Assembly: GCA_036824145.1 (NCBI GenBank)
Contig: DAITAT010000053.1
Span: forward strand, 1-12,247
Length of the DNA stretch: 12,247 bases
Source: DATMMS01 sp036824145
GTDB lineage: Bacteria > Chloroflexota > Dormibacteria > DASZGP01
Direction of reading: 5' to 3'
Within the stretch, counting starts at the first letter, position 1. Each line of letters begins with the position of its first letter. Made by a program: the position numbers and the translations under genes. Under the pieces are notes generated by a model. It saw nothing but the letters and a program-made list of their open reading frames with translations, was not told the DNA's origin and did no database searches. Positions 1 to 6,219 of the stretch are shown here, one piece after another.

Positions 1-174
1 AGCGTCGACGGCAGCCCAGTTGTCCGCGAGGTTCCGCCCTGGATCAGCGACCGTGCCACCCCCATCAGTGACGAAGCCGTGCAAAAGCGCCGCGACGAGT
101 TCCGCATCAAGCTTGTGGGGTCGATCGTGTGGTCGGCCAAGAACGCGGAGCGCCCCTGGGCGCCGGTGCCCTGA
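1..174 (+). CDS. 3' end of an unrecognised protein (partial)
   Basis: Frame 1 is open from the window edge to a TGA at 172-174, giving the last 57 residues of a protein whose start lies upstream. The fragment is mildly charged, with an acidic/basic helix-like stretch (SDEAVQKRRDEF) followed by IKLVGSIVWSA and a Pro-rich end (PWAPVP). There is no hydrophobic segment long enough for a membrane span and no motif I recognise, so I assign no function. Codon use matches the rest of the window. Its end overlaps the longest version of the next gene by 46 bases, which would suggest translational coupling if that GTG start is right. Confidence 0.6.
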   Translation, partial: SVDGSPVVREVPPWISDRATPISDEAVQKRRDEFRIKLVGSIVWSAKNAERPWAPVP

Positions 175-1418
175 GCCAGAGCTCCTGGCAGGGCTCGGAC
201 AGGCGGAGGAAAGAGCCGCGGCGATCCGCTGACCAGCGCAAGCGCCAGGTCGCCCCTACAGGTCCCTGGAGCGACCTGCATCGGCCGCTGCGAACGCTGA
301 TCTTCCTGCTGATCGCGGCGGTCCTGTTCCAGATCTATCACCAGAGCGAGTTCATCGCCGGCAAGATTTTCGATGTCCTACTGCTCTTCGTTTTCGCAGC
401 CATCATCGCGCTGCTGTTGACGCCGCTGGTCGACCAGGTCCAGGCGGTGCCGATGTTCAAGAAGCGGCGATCGCTGGCGGTCCTCGTCGTGAATGTCGCC
501 CTCCTGGTCCTGCTGGGCGCCCTGGTCGCCCTGTTGATCCCGGGGATAGTGAGCCAGGCCACCACCTTGAGCGACCAGGCGCCACGTGCGCTGAAGCAGG
601 CGGAGGGCGCCACCGCAAGCGTCCAGGGCTGGCTCAACGGCCGCGGCATCCCCATCCACGTGGCCCTCCCCAGCAACCTCAGCAGCCTGGTCGCCCCCCT
701 GCTGGGCTCAGCGGTCCAGGTCTTCACCGGCGTGCTTGGCGGTTTGGTCAACCTGCTCCTGATCGCGGTGATTGCGATCTACCTCCAGATCCAGGGTCGG
801 GACATGATCGCGGCGCTGCGCCAGCTGTTCCCGGCCCGGCAGCAGTTCTTCGACTTCACCCTGGTGGCGGCAGGCTCGACCCTGGCCCGCTACGTCCAGG
901 GCCAGGTCATCTTCGCCGCTCTCGTCGCGACCCTGACAGCAATCGCTTTGTCGGTCGTGGGGGTGCATACTGCGCTGCTCATCGCCCTGATCACGTTCTT
1001 CCTCGAGTTGGTGCCACTGGCAGGGGCTCCGATCGCGATGGTCCTCGCGGTGGCTGTCGCGGTGACCCAGGGTCCCCTGTTGACGCTGGAGGCCGCCGGG
1101 GCCACGCTTGCGATCCACGCCGCCCTGGCCTACACGCTGGGGATGAAAATCGTGGGCGACGCGACCCGCATACATCCCCTGGTGGCGATGCTGGCGTTGG
1201 TGCTGGGGGCGCAGCTGGGCGGGGTGCTGGGGGCGCTGTTCGCCATCCCCATCGCGGGCATTCTCAACGTCTACCTTGGCGCGCTCTACCGGGCGAGGCG
1301 CGGCGAGGAGGCGTTCGTCTTGCCCGACCAGCCGGTCGCCACGACCCTCGACCATCTCCCCAACCTGGGTGAGGAGATCACCCAGATGGCGGCGGAAGAA
1401 GAACGCACCGCCGGGTAA
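129..1418 (+). CDS. AI-2E/PerM-family membrane transporter
   Basis: A 429-residue polytopic membrane protein of the AI-2E (PerM/YdiK) family, which includes autoinducer-2 exporters, Na+/H+ antiporters and many members of unknown substrate. Hydrophobic segments lie at about residues 55-70, 80-101, 115-139, 195-222, 255-278, 282-312 and 350-388. A long soluble loop follows the third segment (about 140-190), as is usual for the family. Family-like signatures are visible: an ELVPLAGAP turn near 293-301 (family form roughly iPyvGp), KIVGDATRIHPLV near 340-351, and a Gly-rich last helix ending FAIPIAG near 371-377. The first ~48 residues are basic and poorly family-like. The start is uncertain: GTG at 129 overlaps the upstream gene by 46 bases, while a strong AGGCGGAGGA at 201-210 has no standard in-frame start just after it. 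The substrate cannot be told from sequence. Confidence 0.85.
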   Translation: MVGQERGAPLGAGALSQSSWQGSDRRRKEPRRSADQRKRQVAPTGPWSDLHRPLRTLIFLLIAAVLFQIYHQSEFIAGKIFDVLLLFVFAAIIALLLTPLVDQVQAVPMFKKRRSLAVLVVNVALLVLLGALVALLIPGIVSQATTLSDQAPRALKQAEGATASVQGWLNGRGIPIHVALPSNLSSLVAPLLGSAVQVFTGVLGGLVNLLLIAVIAIYLQIQGRDMIAALRQLFPARQQFFDFTLVAAGSTLARYVQGQVIFAALVATLTAIALSVVGVHTALLIALITFFLELVPLAGAPIAMVLAVAVAVTQGPLLTLEAAGATLAIHAALAYTLGMKIVGDATRIHPLVAMLALVLGAQLGGVLGALFAIPIAGILNVYLGALYRARRGEEAFVLPDQPVATTLDHLPNLGEEITQMAAEEERTAG

Positions 1419-1434
1419 GTCCCACAACCACCGG

Positions 1435-1953
1435 TCAGTCGTGCCGCACAAACCTAACGTGCCGCCGGTGGTGCTGAGCGCCCCCTTCCTTGGCGACCAC
1501 GCTGATGGAGCCGTCGGACTCGAGCGTCACCAGCCTCGCCTCCTTGAGCGTCTCGACCCCATGTTCGCGGAGCGCTTCCATGACCTCGTCGCGAGTCACG
1601 CCCTGGTTCTCTAGGACCTTGGGTATCCATTCGCCGTCGCGCGCAATGGTCACGCTCGGAGTCACCACGAGCCGGTTGATGATCGGCACCCGTAAGCGCA
1701 GGAAGGAGATCGTGAAGTTGAGCAGGATGAGCACAGCGATGATGATCACGCCACCCGTGAGTGAGCTGTCTGGCCCGGTCATCGCCGGTTGCACGGCATT
1801 GGCCACGAGCAGGATGAAAACCAGGTCGAAGAGGGTGAACTGGCCGATCTCACGCTTGCCGAAGACGCGAAGGCCGATGAGCAGCACCAGGTAGATGACC
1901 GCGCCTCGGAGGACCAGCTCCAGCGCGGGGGTGCCCAGCTTCAAGAAATCCAT
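1435..1953 (-). CDS. DUF421 / YetF-family membrane protein
   Basis: A 172-residue protein with three N-terminal membrane segments (about residues 12-30, 41-57 and 66-85) and a small cytoplasmic domain (about 95-155). The signature GLRVFGKREIGQFTLFDLV (27-45) and the domain containing EWIPKVLENQGVTRDEVMEAL are typical of DUF421/YetF proteins. Bacillus relatives are linked to spore or stress membrane physiology, but the molecular role is unknown. The ATG at 1953 fits the usual N-terminus of the family, but no Shine-Dalgarno is visible: the bases before it belong to an 8-bp hairpin. It lies 28 bases downstream of the aidB-like gene on the same strand, so the two may be cotranscribed. It converges with the AI-2E-family gene, with a 16-base gap. 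The C-terminal tail (about 158-172) is rich in His and Arg. Confidence 0.88.
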   Translation of the reverse strand: MDFLKLGTPALELVLRGAVIYLVLLIGLRVFGKREIGQFTLFDLVFILLVANAVQPAMTGPDSSLTGGVIIIAVLILLNFTISFLRLRVPIINRLVVTPSVTIARDGEWIPKVLENQGVTRDEVMEALREHGVETLKEARLVTLESDGSISVVAKEGGAQHHRRHVRFVRHD

Positions 1954-1978
1954 CCGGCTCGCAGCTTAGCCGAGCCGG
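1954..1978 (-). other. Perfect 8-bp inverted repeat abutting the DUF421 start
   Basis: CCGGCTCG (1954-1961) and CGAGCCGG (1971-1978) are exact reverse complements separated by a 9-base loop. The element fills nearly all of the 28-base gap between the aidB-like stop (1982) and the DUF421 ATG (1953). In a minus-strand transcript the 3' arm would touch the AUG. No U-run follows, so it is a poor intrinsic terminator. It could instead shield translation initiation or stabilise the upstream mRNA end. The symmetry is seen directly; the role is inference. Confidence 0.5.
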
Positions 1979-1981
1979 CCT

Positions 1982-3829
1982 TTACAGTGTGGCGGGGGCT
2001 GCCTCGGCCAGGTAGGGAGCCACCAGCGCCGCCGCGCGGGCGCCGGTCTCGGGCGACACCTGGCCGCCCCCGCTGATGCCCTCGAAGTCGGCCAGCCATC
2101 GCTGGTCGTCGGCGACGGCGGCCTCCGCGATCGGGCCACCCAGCCGCGCCGCGAAACGGGCGGCAAGGTATGTCAGCCGGCCGCTGCCGGTCTGGGCCTC
2201 GTACTCCTGAGCTTGCTGCGCCAGCAACGCCGCCATGTAGGTGATCGCCATCCGCCGCTCGATGCGGCGAACCCTCAGCTGGGCGCCGTCGAGGTCGAAA
2301 GCCGCCAGCGAGGCCACGTCCTGCTGCAGCGCCGGCGTCGAAGCCAGCAGCGCCCGGGCCAGTTCGGCCGCACCGCCCTTGCCCGTGGCCGTCGACTCGC
2401 AGAGGCGCTCCACCTCCTCGAAGTAGGCCGGGCCGTGGCCCTTGCCGAGGGCGCGCAGGACGTCGAGCGCCATGATGTTGCCTGACCCCTCCCAGATCGC
2501 GTGGACGTAGACGTCGCGGAGGAGGCGGCCGCTGGGCCAGTCCTCGATATACCCGTTGCCGCCGCGCACCTCCATGGCCTCGGTCGCCACCACTCGGGCG
2601 CGCTCGGCGGCATAGCCCTTCACCATGGGGGTCAGCACCCGCAAGAGCCGCTCGCTCTGGGGGTCGCCGCCGTCGGCTTTCTCCATCAGCTGCGCCACCT
2701 CGATCGCCGCTGACAGCGTCGCGGTGGCGTCGACCACCAGCTCCACCAGGGTGTCGCGCATCAGCGGATGGTGGTCGAGGCGGCGCCCGAAGGCCTCACG
2801 CCCGCTGGTGTGCTCGAGCGACTCGAAGACCGCCCGGCGCATCGAGCCCGCCGCCGCCGTTACGATGCCGACCCGGGTGGCGTTGACCATGTCGAGCATC
2901 TGCTTCATGCCGCGGTCGAGGTCGCCGACCGGCCAAGCCAGCGCGCCTCGCAGGCCGATCTCGGCGGACGCCAGCGCTTTGTTGCCGAACTTGGACTTGA
3001 GTCGATGGATGATGTAGCGGTTGCGCACCTCGCTGAGGTCGTCTGGCCCGGCCGGCAGGTTGCCCTGTGCGTCGAGGTGGCGCGGCATCAGGAACAATCC
3101 CAGGCCGCCGGTACCCGGACCGCGACCCTCTGGCCGGGCCAGGACCAGGACCAGGTCGGCGGTGGGATTGCTGCAGAACCACTTCTCGCCCGAAATCCGC
3201 CACTGGCCGTCCTCACCCTGGGTTGCGACGCACTCGCTGGCGCCGACGTCGGAGCCGCCCGCCTTCTCGGTGATGAACATGGCCGCCGTCAGGTAGCGAT
3301 CGGGGTCATCGCTGCCCAGCCCGGGGATCCAGGTCTCGGCGAGGTGGGGGTCATTCTTGCGCAGAGCCCGGACCATCGCCGAGGCCATCCCCACCGGGCA
3401 CGCCGCGATCGGCTGGTCGGCTTGCAGGAAGAAATATTCGATGCCGGAGTGCATCGCCGCCGGGACGCTGCCCTCGATGCCGCGCCAGCCGGGCATGGCT
3501 GACATCCGCACCAGGCCGAAGGTGTGCTCGGTGCGCTCGACCTCCTTGAATCCGGGGTGGTAGTCGACCTCGTCGATGCGCCGGCCGCGATGGTCGTACT
3601 GGCGCAGCACCGGCGGGTTGGCCTCGATGATCGGCATCAGCGGATCGATCTTGGTTGGGGCGATCCGGCCGGCGTCGCGCATCGCCTCTTCGGCGATCGG
3701 CCAGATGGCGTCGCCCACCGCCCGGCGCACCAGCCACTGCACGTGCACGTCCCCGGAGTACCAGTCCTGGCTGGCGACCTCGGGGATGTGGTGGGAGCCG
3801 GTGTCGTGGACGCTCTCGTCGAGGCTCAC
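1982..3829 (-). CDS. aidB: AidB-like acyl-CoA dehydrogenase-family flavoprotein
   Basis: A 615-residue FAD enzyme of the acyl-CoA dehydrogenase superfamily, closest to E. coli AidB, the alkylation-inducible flavoprotein that binds DNA and protects it from methylating agents. AidB-specific matches are clear. ANPPVLRQYDHRGRRIDEV (70-88) parallels the AidB N-terminal domain. FITEKAGGSDV (185-195) and GEKWFCS (214-220) form the FAD/substrate region. EAMEVRGGNGYIED (417-430) and IWEGSGNIMALDVLR (445-459) carry the catalytic Glu at 447. It is about 70 residues longer than E. coli AidB (541), mostly in the C-terminal helical region. The GTG at 3829 has no good Shine-Dalgarno; a TAnnnT-like TAGCCT (3841-3836, minus strand) six bases upstream would fit a leaderless transcript. 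It is divergent from msrB and upstream of DUF421. A true alkylation role is inferred from the family; many relatives have unknown acyl substrates. Confidence 0.9.
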   Translation of the reverse strand: MSLDESVHDTGSHHIPEVASQDWYSGDVHVQWLVRRAVGDAIWPIAEEAMRDAGRIAPTKIDPLMPIIEANPPVLRQYDHRGRRIDEVDYHPGFKEVERTEHTFGLVRMSAMPGWRGIEGSVPAAMHSGIEYFFLQADQPIAACPVGMASAMVRALRKNDPHLAETWIPGLGSDDPDRYLTAAMFITEKAGGSDVGASECVATQGEDGQWRISGEKWFCSNPTADLVLVLARPEGRGPGTGGLGLFLMPRHLDAQGNLPAGPDDLSEVRNRYIIHRLKSKFGNKALASAEIGLRGALAWPVGDLDRGMKQMLDMVNATRVGIVTAAAGSMRRAVFESLEHTSGREAFGRRLDHHPLMRDTLVELVVDATATLSAAIEVAQLMEKADGGDPQSERLLRVLTPMVKGYAAERARVVATEAMEVRGGNGYIEDWPSGRLLRDVYVHAIWEGSGNIMALDVLRALGKGHGPAYFEEVERLCESTATGKGGAAELARALLASTPALQQDVASLAAFDLDGAQLRVRRIERRMAITYMAALLAQQAQEYEAQTGSGRLTYLAARFAARLGGPIAEAAVADDQRWLADFEGISGGGQVSPETGARAAALVAPYLAEAAPATL

Positions 3830-3867
3830 GCGCTAAGGCTACCCGGAACAAGCGGCGCCAGGATGAG

Positions 3868-3895
3868 TTGAAAGGTTTGGCGGCTGGCGTATTGA
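3868..3895 (+). promoter_or_regulatory. Possible sigma70-like promoter for msrB
   Basis: In the 121-base spacer between the divergent aidB-like and msrB genes, TTGAAA (3868-3873) is a good -35 match. It is followed after 16 bases by TATTGA (3890-3895), a weak -10 with three of six consensus positions. The spacer is visibly more AT-rich here than the genes around it, and the position would give a leader of roughly 50 bases before msrB. This is pattern matching only. Confidence 0.3.
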
Positions 3896-3950
3896 GGCAA
3901 GATGAAGCCAGCAGCTGATGGCCGCCGGCGCCCAACCAAGTGAGGACAAG

Positions 3951-4367
3951 ATGAGCACAGAGCAGCAGGTCGAGAAGACGGAAGAGCAGTGGAAGGCGGA
4001 GCTCACCCCCGAGCAGTACCACGTACTGCGCGAGAAGGGCACCGAGCAGGCCTTCACCGGCGAGTACGTCAACGAGCACCGAGACGGCACCTACACCTGT
4101 GCCGCCTGCGGCGCCGAGCTCTTCGACGCCAAGACCAAGTTTGAGTCCGGTAGCGGCTGGCCCAGCTTCTACGAGCCCAAGAACACCGAGAATGTCGAGC
4201 TTCGCCCTGACAACAGCTTCTTCATGAAGCGCACTGAGGTCGTGTGCAAGCGGTGCGGCGGGCATCTCGGCCATGTCTTCGACGACGGCCCCAATCCCAC
4301 CGGGCAGCGCTTCTGCATCAACTCCTGCTCCCTCGAGCTGAAGGAAGAGGGCTCCGCGCGCCCATAA
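3951..4367 (+). CDS. msrB: Peptide-methionine (R)-S-oxide reductase MsrB
   Basis: A 138-residue cytosolic repair enzyme that reduces the R-epimer of methionine sulfoxide in proteins, normally recycled by thioredoxin. The whole SelR/MsrB domain is present. Two CxxC pairs bind structural zinc (Cys50/53 in YTCAAC; Cys99/102 in VVCKRCGGHLGHVF). The substrate pocket is SGSGWPSFYEP (66-76), and the catalytic cysteine is Cys122 in QRFCINS. The canonical resolving cysteine of class 1 MsrB (SGCGWPSF) is Ser here (Ser68), while an extra Cys126 lies four residues after the catalytic one. I chose the ATG at 3951 because TGAGGA (3941-3946) sits just before it; an in-frame ATG at 3918 would add 11 residues unlike the family. 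A histidine phosphatase gene starts 10 bases downstream, so msrB may head the operon. Confidence 0.95.
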   Translation: MSTEQQVEKTEEQWKAELTPEQYHVLREKGTEQAFTGEYVNEHRDGTYTCAACGAELFDAKTKFESGSGWPSFYEPKNTENVELRPDNSFFMKRTEVVCKRCGGHLGHVFDDGPNPTGQRFCINSCSLELKEEGSARP

Positions 4368-4377
4368 CATTGGCGCC

Positions 4378-5061
4378 ATGCCCGAGGCCACCCCGGCGGC
4401 GCAGAAGTCGATTTTCCTCGAGGCTTTGGCGCGTCTCCACGAGCGCTTCCTGGTCGACGTCCCGGGTGTGACCGAGGTCTGGCTGATACGCCACGGCGAC
4501 GCCTACGCCGAGCTGGTTTCCCTTGATGACAGCAACATCGACCCGCCGCTGAGCCCCAAGGGCCGGCGCGAGGCAGAGCGGCTGGGGCGGCGGCTTTCGG
4601 CCGCCGGCGTCAGCGCAATCTGGGCGAGCACCATCGTCAGAGCCCAGGAGACCGCGGAGATCGCGGGGGCGCCGTCGGGGCTGACGGTCCAGATCGACGA
4701 CCGCCTCCGCGAGGCCAAGACCGATTGGGAAGACCTGGACACCGCGAGCCAGCCGCCCGGCGGGTACATCCCGTTTGTGGAGCCGATCGACGAGGTGGTG
4801 GCGCGAATGGATGGGGCCATCAGGTCGGTGGCTGCGACCGCCGGTCCCGGCGCGAGGGTCGCCGCCGTCAGCCACGCGGGTGCGATCACCTTCTATTTGG
4901 CCCACCTGCTGCAACTCGATTCTGGGCCGCTCCGGGTGCTGCCGCGGTTCACCAGCGTGACCGTGTTGCTGATCAAGGACGACCGCATCGTGGTTGAATC
5001 GATCGCCGATGTCGCACACCTTGCCGGCGAGCCAGTTGCCGGCGAGCCAGTCTCCGGCTGA
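4378..5061 (+). CDS. Histidine phosphatase (phosphoglycerate mutase-like) family protein
   Basis: A 227-residue protein of histidine phosphatase branch 1. Visible active-site elements are LIRHGDAYAE (36-45) with the phospho-accepting His39 next to Arg38, the STIVRAQETA motif (84-93) with Arg88, and the second catalytic His166 in VSHAGAI. A Glu/Asp-rich stretch (REAKTDWEDLD) lies about where the proton donor is expected. The substrate is not predictable; members act on sugar phosphates, nucleotides, cofactors or phosphoproteins. The first ~30 residues precede the usual start of the fold and may be an extra helix. The C-terminus ends in a short duplicated AGEPV peptide from a 15-bp tandem repeat. 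The gene sits 10 bases after msrB and 4 bases before the kinase gene, so cotranscription is likely, and it may dephosphorylate a product or by-product of that kinase (inference). Confidence 0.88.
   Translation: MPEATPAAQKSIFLEALARLHERFLVDVPGVTEVWLIRHGDAYAELVSLDDSNIDPPLSPKGRREAERLGRRLSAAGVSAIWASTIVRAQETAEIAGAPSGLTVQIDDRLREAKTDWEDLDTASQPPGGYIPFVEPIDEVVARMDGAIRSVAATAGPGARVAAVSHAGAITFYLAHLLQLDSGPLRVLPRFTSVTVLLIKDDRIVVESIADVAHLAGEPVAGEPVSG
5021..5050 (+). repeat. Two exact tandem copies of a 15-bp unit
   Basis: TTGCCGGCGAGCCAG occurs at 5021-5035 and again, immediately adjoining and identical, at 5036-5050; a decayed third start (TCTCCGGC) follows. The repeat is in frame in the histidine phosphatase gene, encoding AGEPV twice just before its stop. 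It looks like a recent slippage duplication in a non-essential tail. Confidence 0.85.
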
Positions 5062-5065
5062 GGCC

Positions 5066-6046
5066 ATGGAAGAGTTGAGGGGGCGGTTGCAGGAGTACCT
5101 GCGACGGCACCTGGACCGTGCCGCACTGGAGCTCTCCAGCATCGACGCCATCCCCGAGGGGCACTCGGGATTCACCTACTTCCTCACCGCCGCTGATGGT
5201 GGCTGGAGCCAGCGTTACGTGCTTCGCCTGCCTCCGCCCGGCGCCCGCATCACCGGTCCGGCCGATGTCCTGCGTCAAGGCCGGATTATGGCCGCCCTCA
5301 ACGAGCAGGGATTGCCTACTCCACGGATCATCGCCAACGAAGAGGACCCCACCGTCCTCGACGGCCGCCCCTTCTGCCTGATGGAGGCGGTCGAGGGCAG
5401 CCGCATCGAGCCGCTGATCGGCCAGGTGCCGACGATCAGCATTGCCGCGGCCGCCGTCGACACCCTCCACCGCCTTCAGAAAGTCGAGATCGAGCGGTCC
5501 GGGCTCGCCGGCGAGCGCGCCGTGCCGCTGACCGAAGAGATGATGCGGTGGGCCTGGCTGATGCAGCGCGCCCCCGAGGATCTCACCGGCGCGGCTCCTG
5601 GGCTCGGTGCTCGCCTGGCTGAGAAACAGCCGAGGGACCCCGAGCCGTGCCTGGTGCACGGCGATTTCCACTACGGCAACATGCTCTTCGAGGTCGTGGA
5701 CGGCAAGCCCAACGTCGTTGCCTTGCTCGATTGGGAGATCGCCGAGATCGGGCCGCCGCTTCTGGACCTCGGCTGCCTGTGCATCGTCGCCCAGCGCAAC
5801 CAGGTGCCCGACGCCCCCAACCCCGGCGGCGGGATCGAGCTTGACGTCGGGGAGGTCATTGACCTGTACGGCGCCGATCCGGACGAAGCGCGCTGGTACC
5901 TGGCCCTGAGTTGCTACAAGTACGCCTCGATCTTCGGCTACAACCTGATGCTCCACCGTCGCGGCAAGCGACCCGACCCCATGTACGAGAAGCTGACCGG
6001 GGTGATCACGGCGCTGGTCGATAGCGGCAGCGAGCTGCTGGCATGA
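5066..6046 (+). CDS. APH-type phosphotransferase, ACAD10/11- and LvaA-like kinase
   Basis: A 326-residue protein-kinase-like phosphotransferase of the APH family. The Brenner motif CLVHGDFHYGNMLF is at 195-208 (catalytic Asp200, metal-ligand Asn205) and the metal-binding LLDWEIAEIGPPLLDLG at 221-237 (Asp222). The N-lobe has the nucleotide-loop-like IPEGHSGFTYFL (29-40) and YVLRLPPPGAR (51-61), close to the YVLR-PPG strand of the ACAD11 kinase domain. In that subfamily (kinase part of ACAD10/11; LvaA of Pseudomonas) the substrate is a 4-hydroxyacyl-CoA whose hydroxyl is phosphorylated, so an antibiotic-resistance role is unlikely. I chose the ATG at 5066, four bases after the phosphatase stop; the open frame extends back to 4994, but that part only reads the neighbouring gene's tandem repeat in another frame. 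The stop overlaps the small ORF by ATGA. An acyl-CoA dehydrogenase of the matching subfamily follows. Confidence 0.88.
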   Translation: MEELRGRLQEYLRRHLDRAALELSSIDAIPEGHSGFTYFLTAADGGWSQRYVLRLPPPGARITGPADVLRQGRIMAALNEQGLPTPRIIANEEDPTVLDGRPFCLMEAVEGSRIEPLIGQVPTISIAAAAVDTLHRLQKVEIERSGLAGERAVPLTEEMMRWAWLMQRAPEDLTGAAPGLGARLAEKQPRDPEPCLVHGDFHYGNMLFEVVDGKPNVVALLDWEIAEIGPPLLDLGCLCIVAQRNQVPDAPNPGGGIELDVGEVIDLYGADPDEARWYLALSCYKYASIFGYNLMLHRRGKRPDPMYEKLTGVITALVDSGSELLA

Positions 6047-6219
6047 GGCGCGCCGGCCTGGTCGCCGCCGGGGGTAGTCTTCTCAACACCAGCATCGCCA
6101 CCCCGGCGCCCGCCTCCATGAAGGTCGCCGCCGTCGGTCTGCTGATCGGCCACGGCATTCTGGCCAGGCCTTTGATTCGCCGCCGCCCGCGGCTCAGCAC
6201 AAGGAGACACAACCGATGA
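6043..6219 (+). CDS. Small 58-residue ORF coupled at both ends
   Basis: An ATG at 6043 lies inside the kinase stop (ATGA, 6043-6046), and its own TGA (6217-6219) lies inside the dehydrogenase start (ATGA, 6216-6219). The frame between is open for exactly 58 codons and fills the whole 169-base gap between those genes. The peptide has a hydrophobic centre (VAAVGLLIGHGILA, about residues 29-42) with a strongly basic tail (RPLIRRRPRLSTRRHNR), so it could be a single-span or membrane-edge peptide with an Arg-rich end. No Shine-Dalgarno is visible at its start, so it would depend on coupling from the kinase gene. The double overlap is the main support. It may instead be a chance frame in GC-rich spacer. 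I recognise no family. Confidence 0.45.
   Translation: MRRAGLVAAGGSLLNTSIATPAPASMKVAAVGLLIGHGILARPLIRRRPRLSTRRHNR
6201..6206 (+). promoter_or_regulatory. Shine-Dalgarno for the ACAD10/11-like dehydrogenase
   Basis: AAGGAG lies nine bases before the ATG at 6216 and is among the strongest ribosome-binding sites in the window. It fixes the dehydrogenase start and implies that gene is initiated independently as well as by coupling. It falls inside the 58-codon ORF. Confidence 0.75.

Noticed and set aside
1428..1471. Possible bidirectional terminator between the convergent AI-2E-family and DUF421 genes
   Set aside because: CCACCGG and CCGGTGG are complementary, but the loop is about 30 bases, one arm is inside the DUF421 coding region, and there is no T-run on either strand.
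3351..4391. A 346-codon minus-strand frame spanning msrB and the start of the aidB-like gene
   Set aside because: It is the mirror of msrB in a GC-rich context and then an out-of-frame reading of the AidB-like protein. It crosses a promoter-containing spacer and shows no family motif.
5009..5065. Earlier start for the kinase gene (ATG at 5009 or TTG at 4994)
   Set aside because: The added residues only read the phosphatase gene's tandem repeat in another frame and do not resemble the kinase N-lobe. ATG 5066 follows the upstream stop by four bases.
4973..5956. A 327-codon minus-strand frame opposite the kinase gene
   Set aside because: It is antisense to a kinase with intact catalytic motifs and shows no domain of its own.
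5066..6046. Aminoglycoside resistance gene
   Set aside because: The Brenner motif is shared by the whole APH family. The YVLR-PPG strand and the following ACAD10/11-type dehydrogenase point to acyl-CoA metabolism, and there is no sign of mobility.
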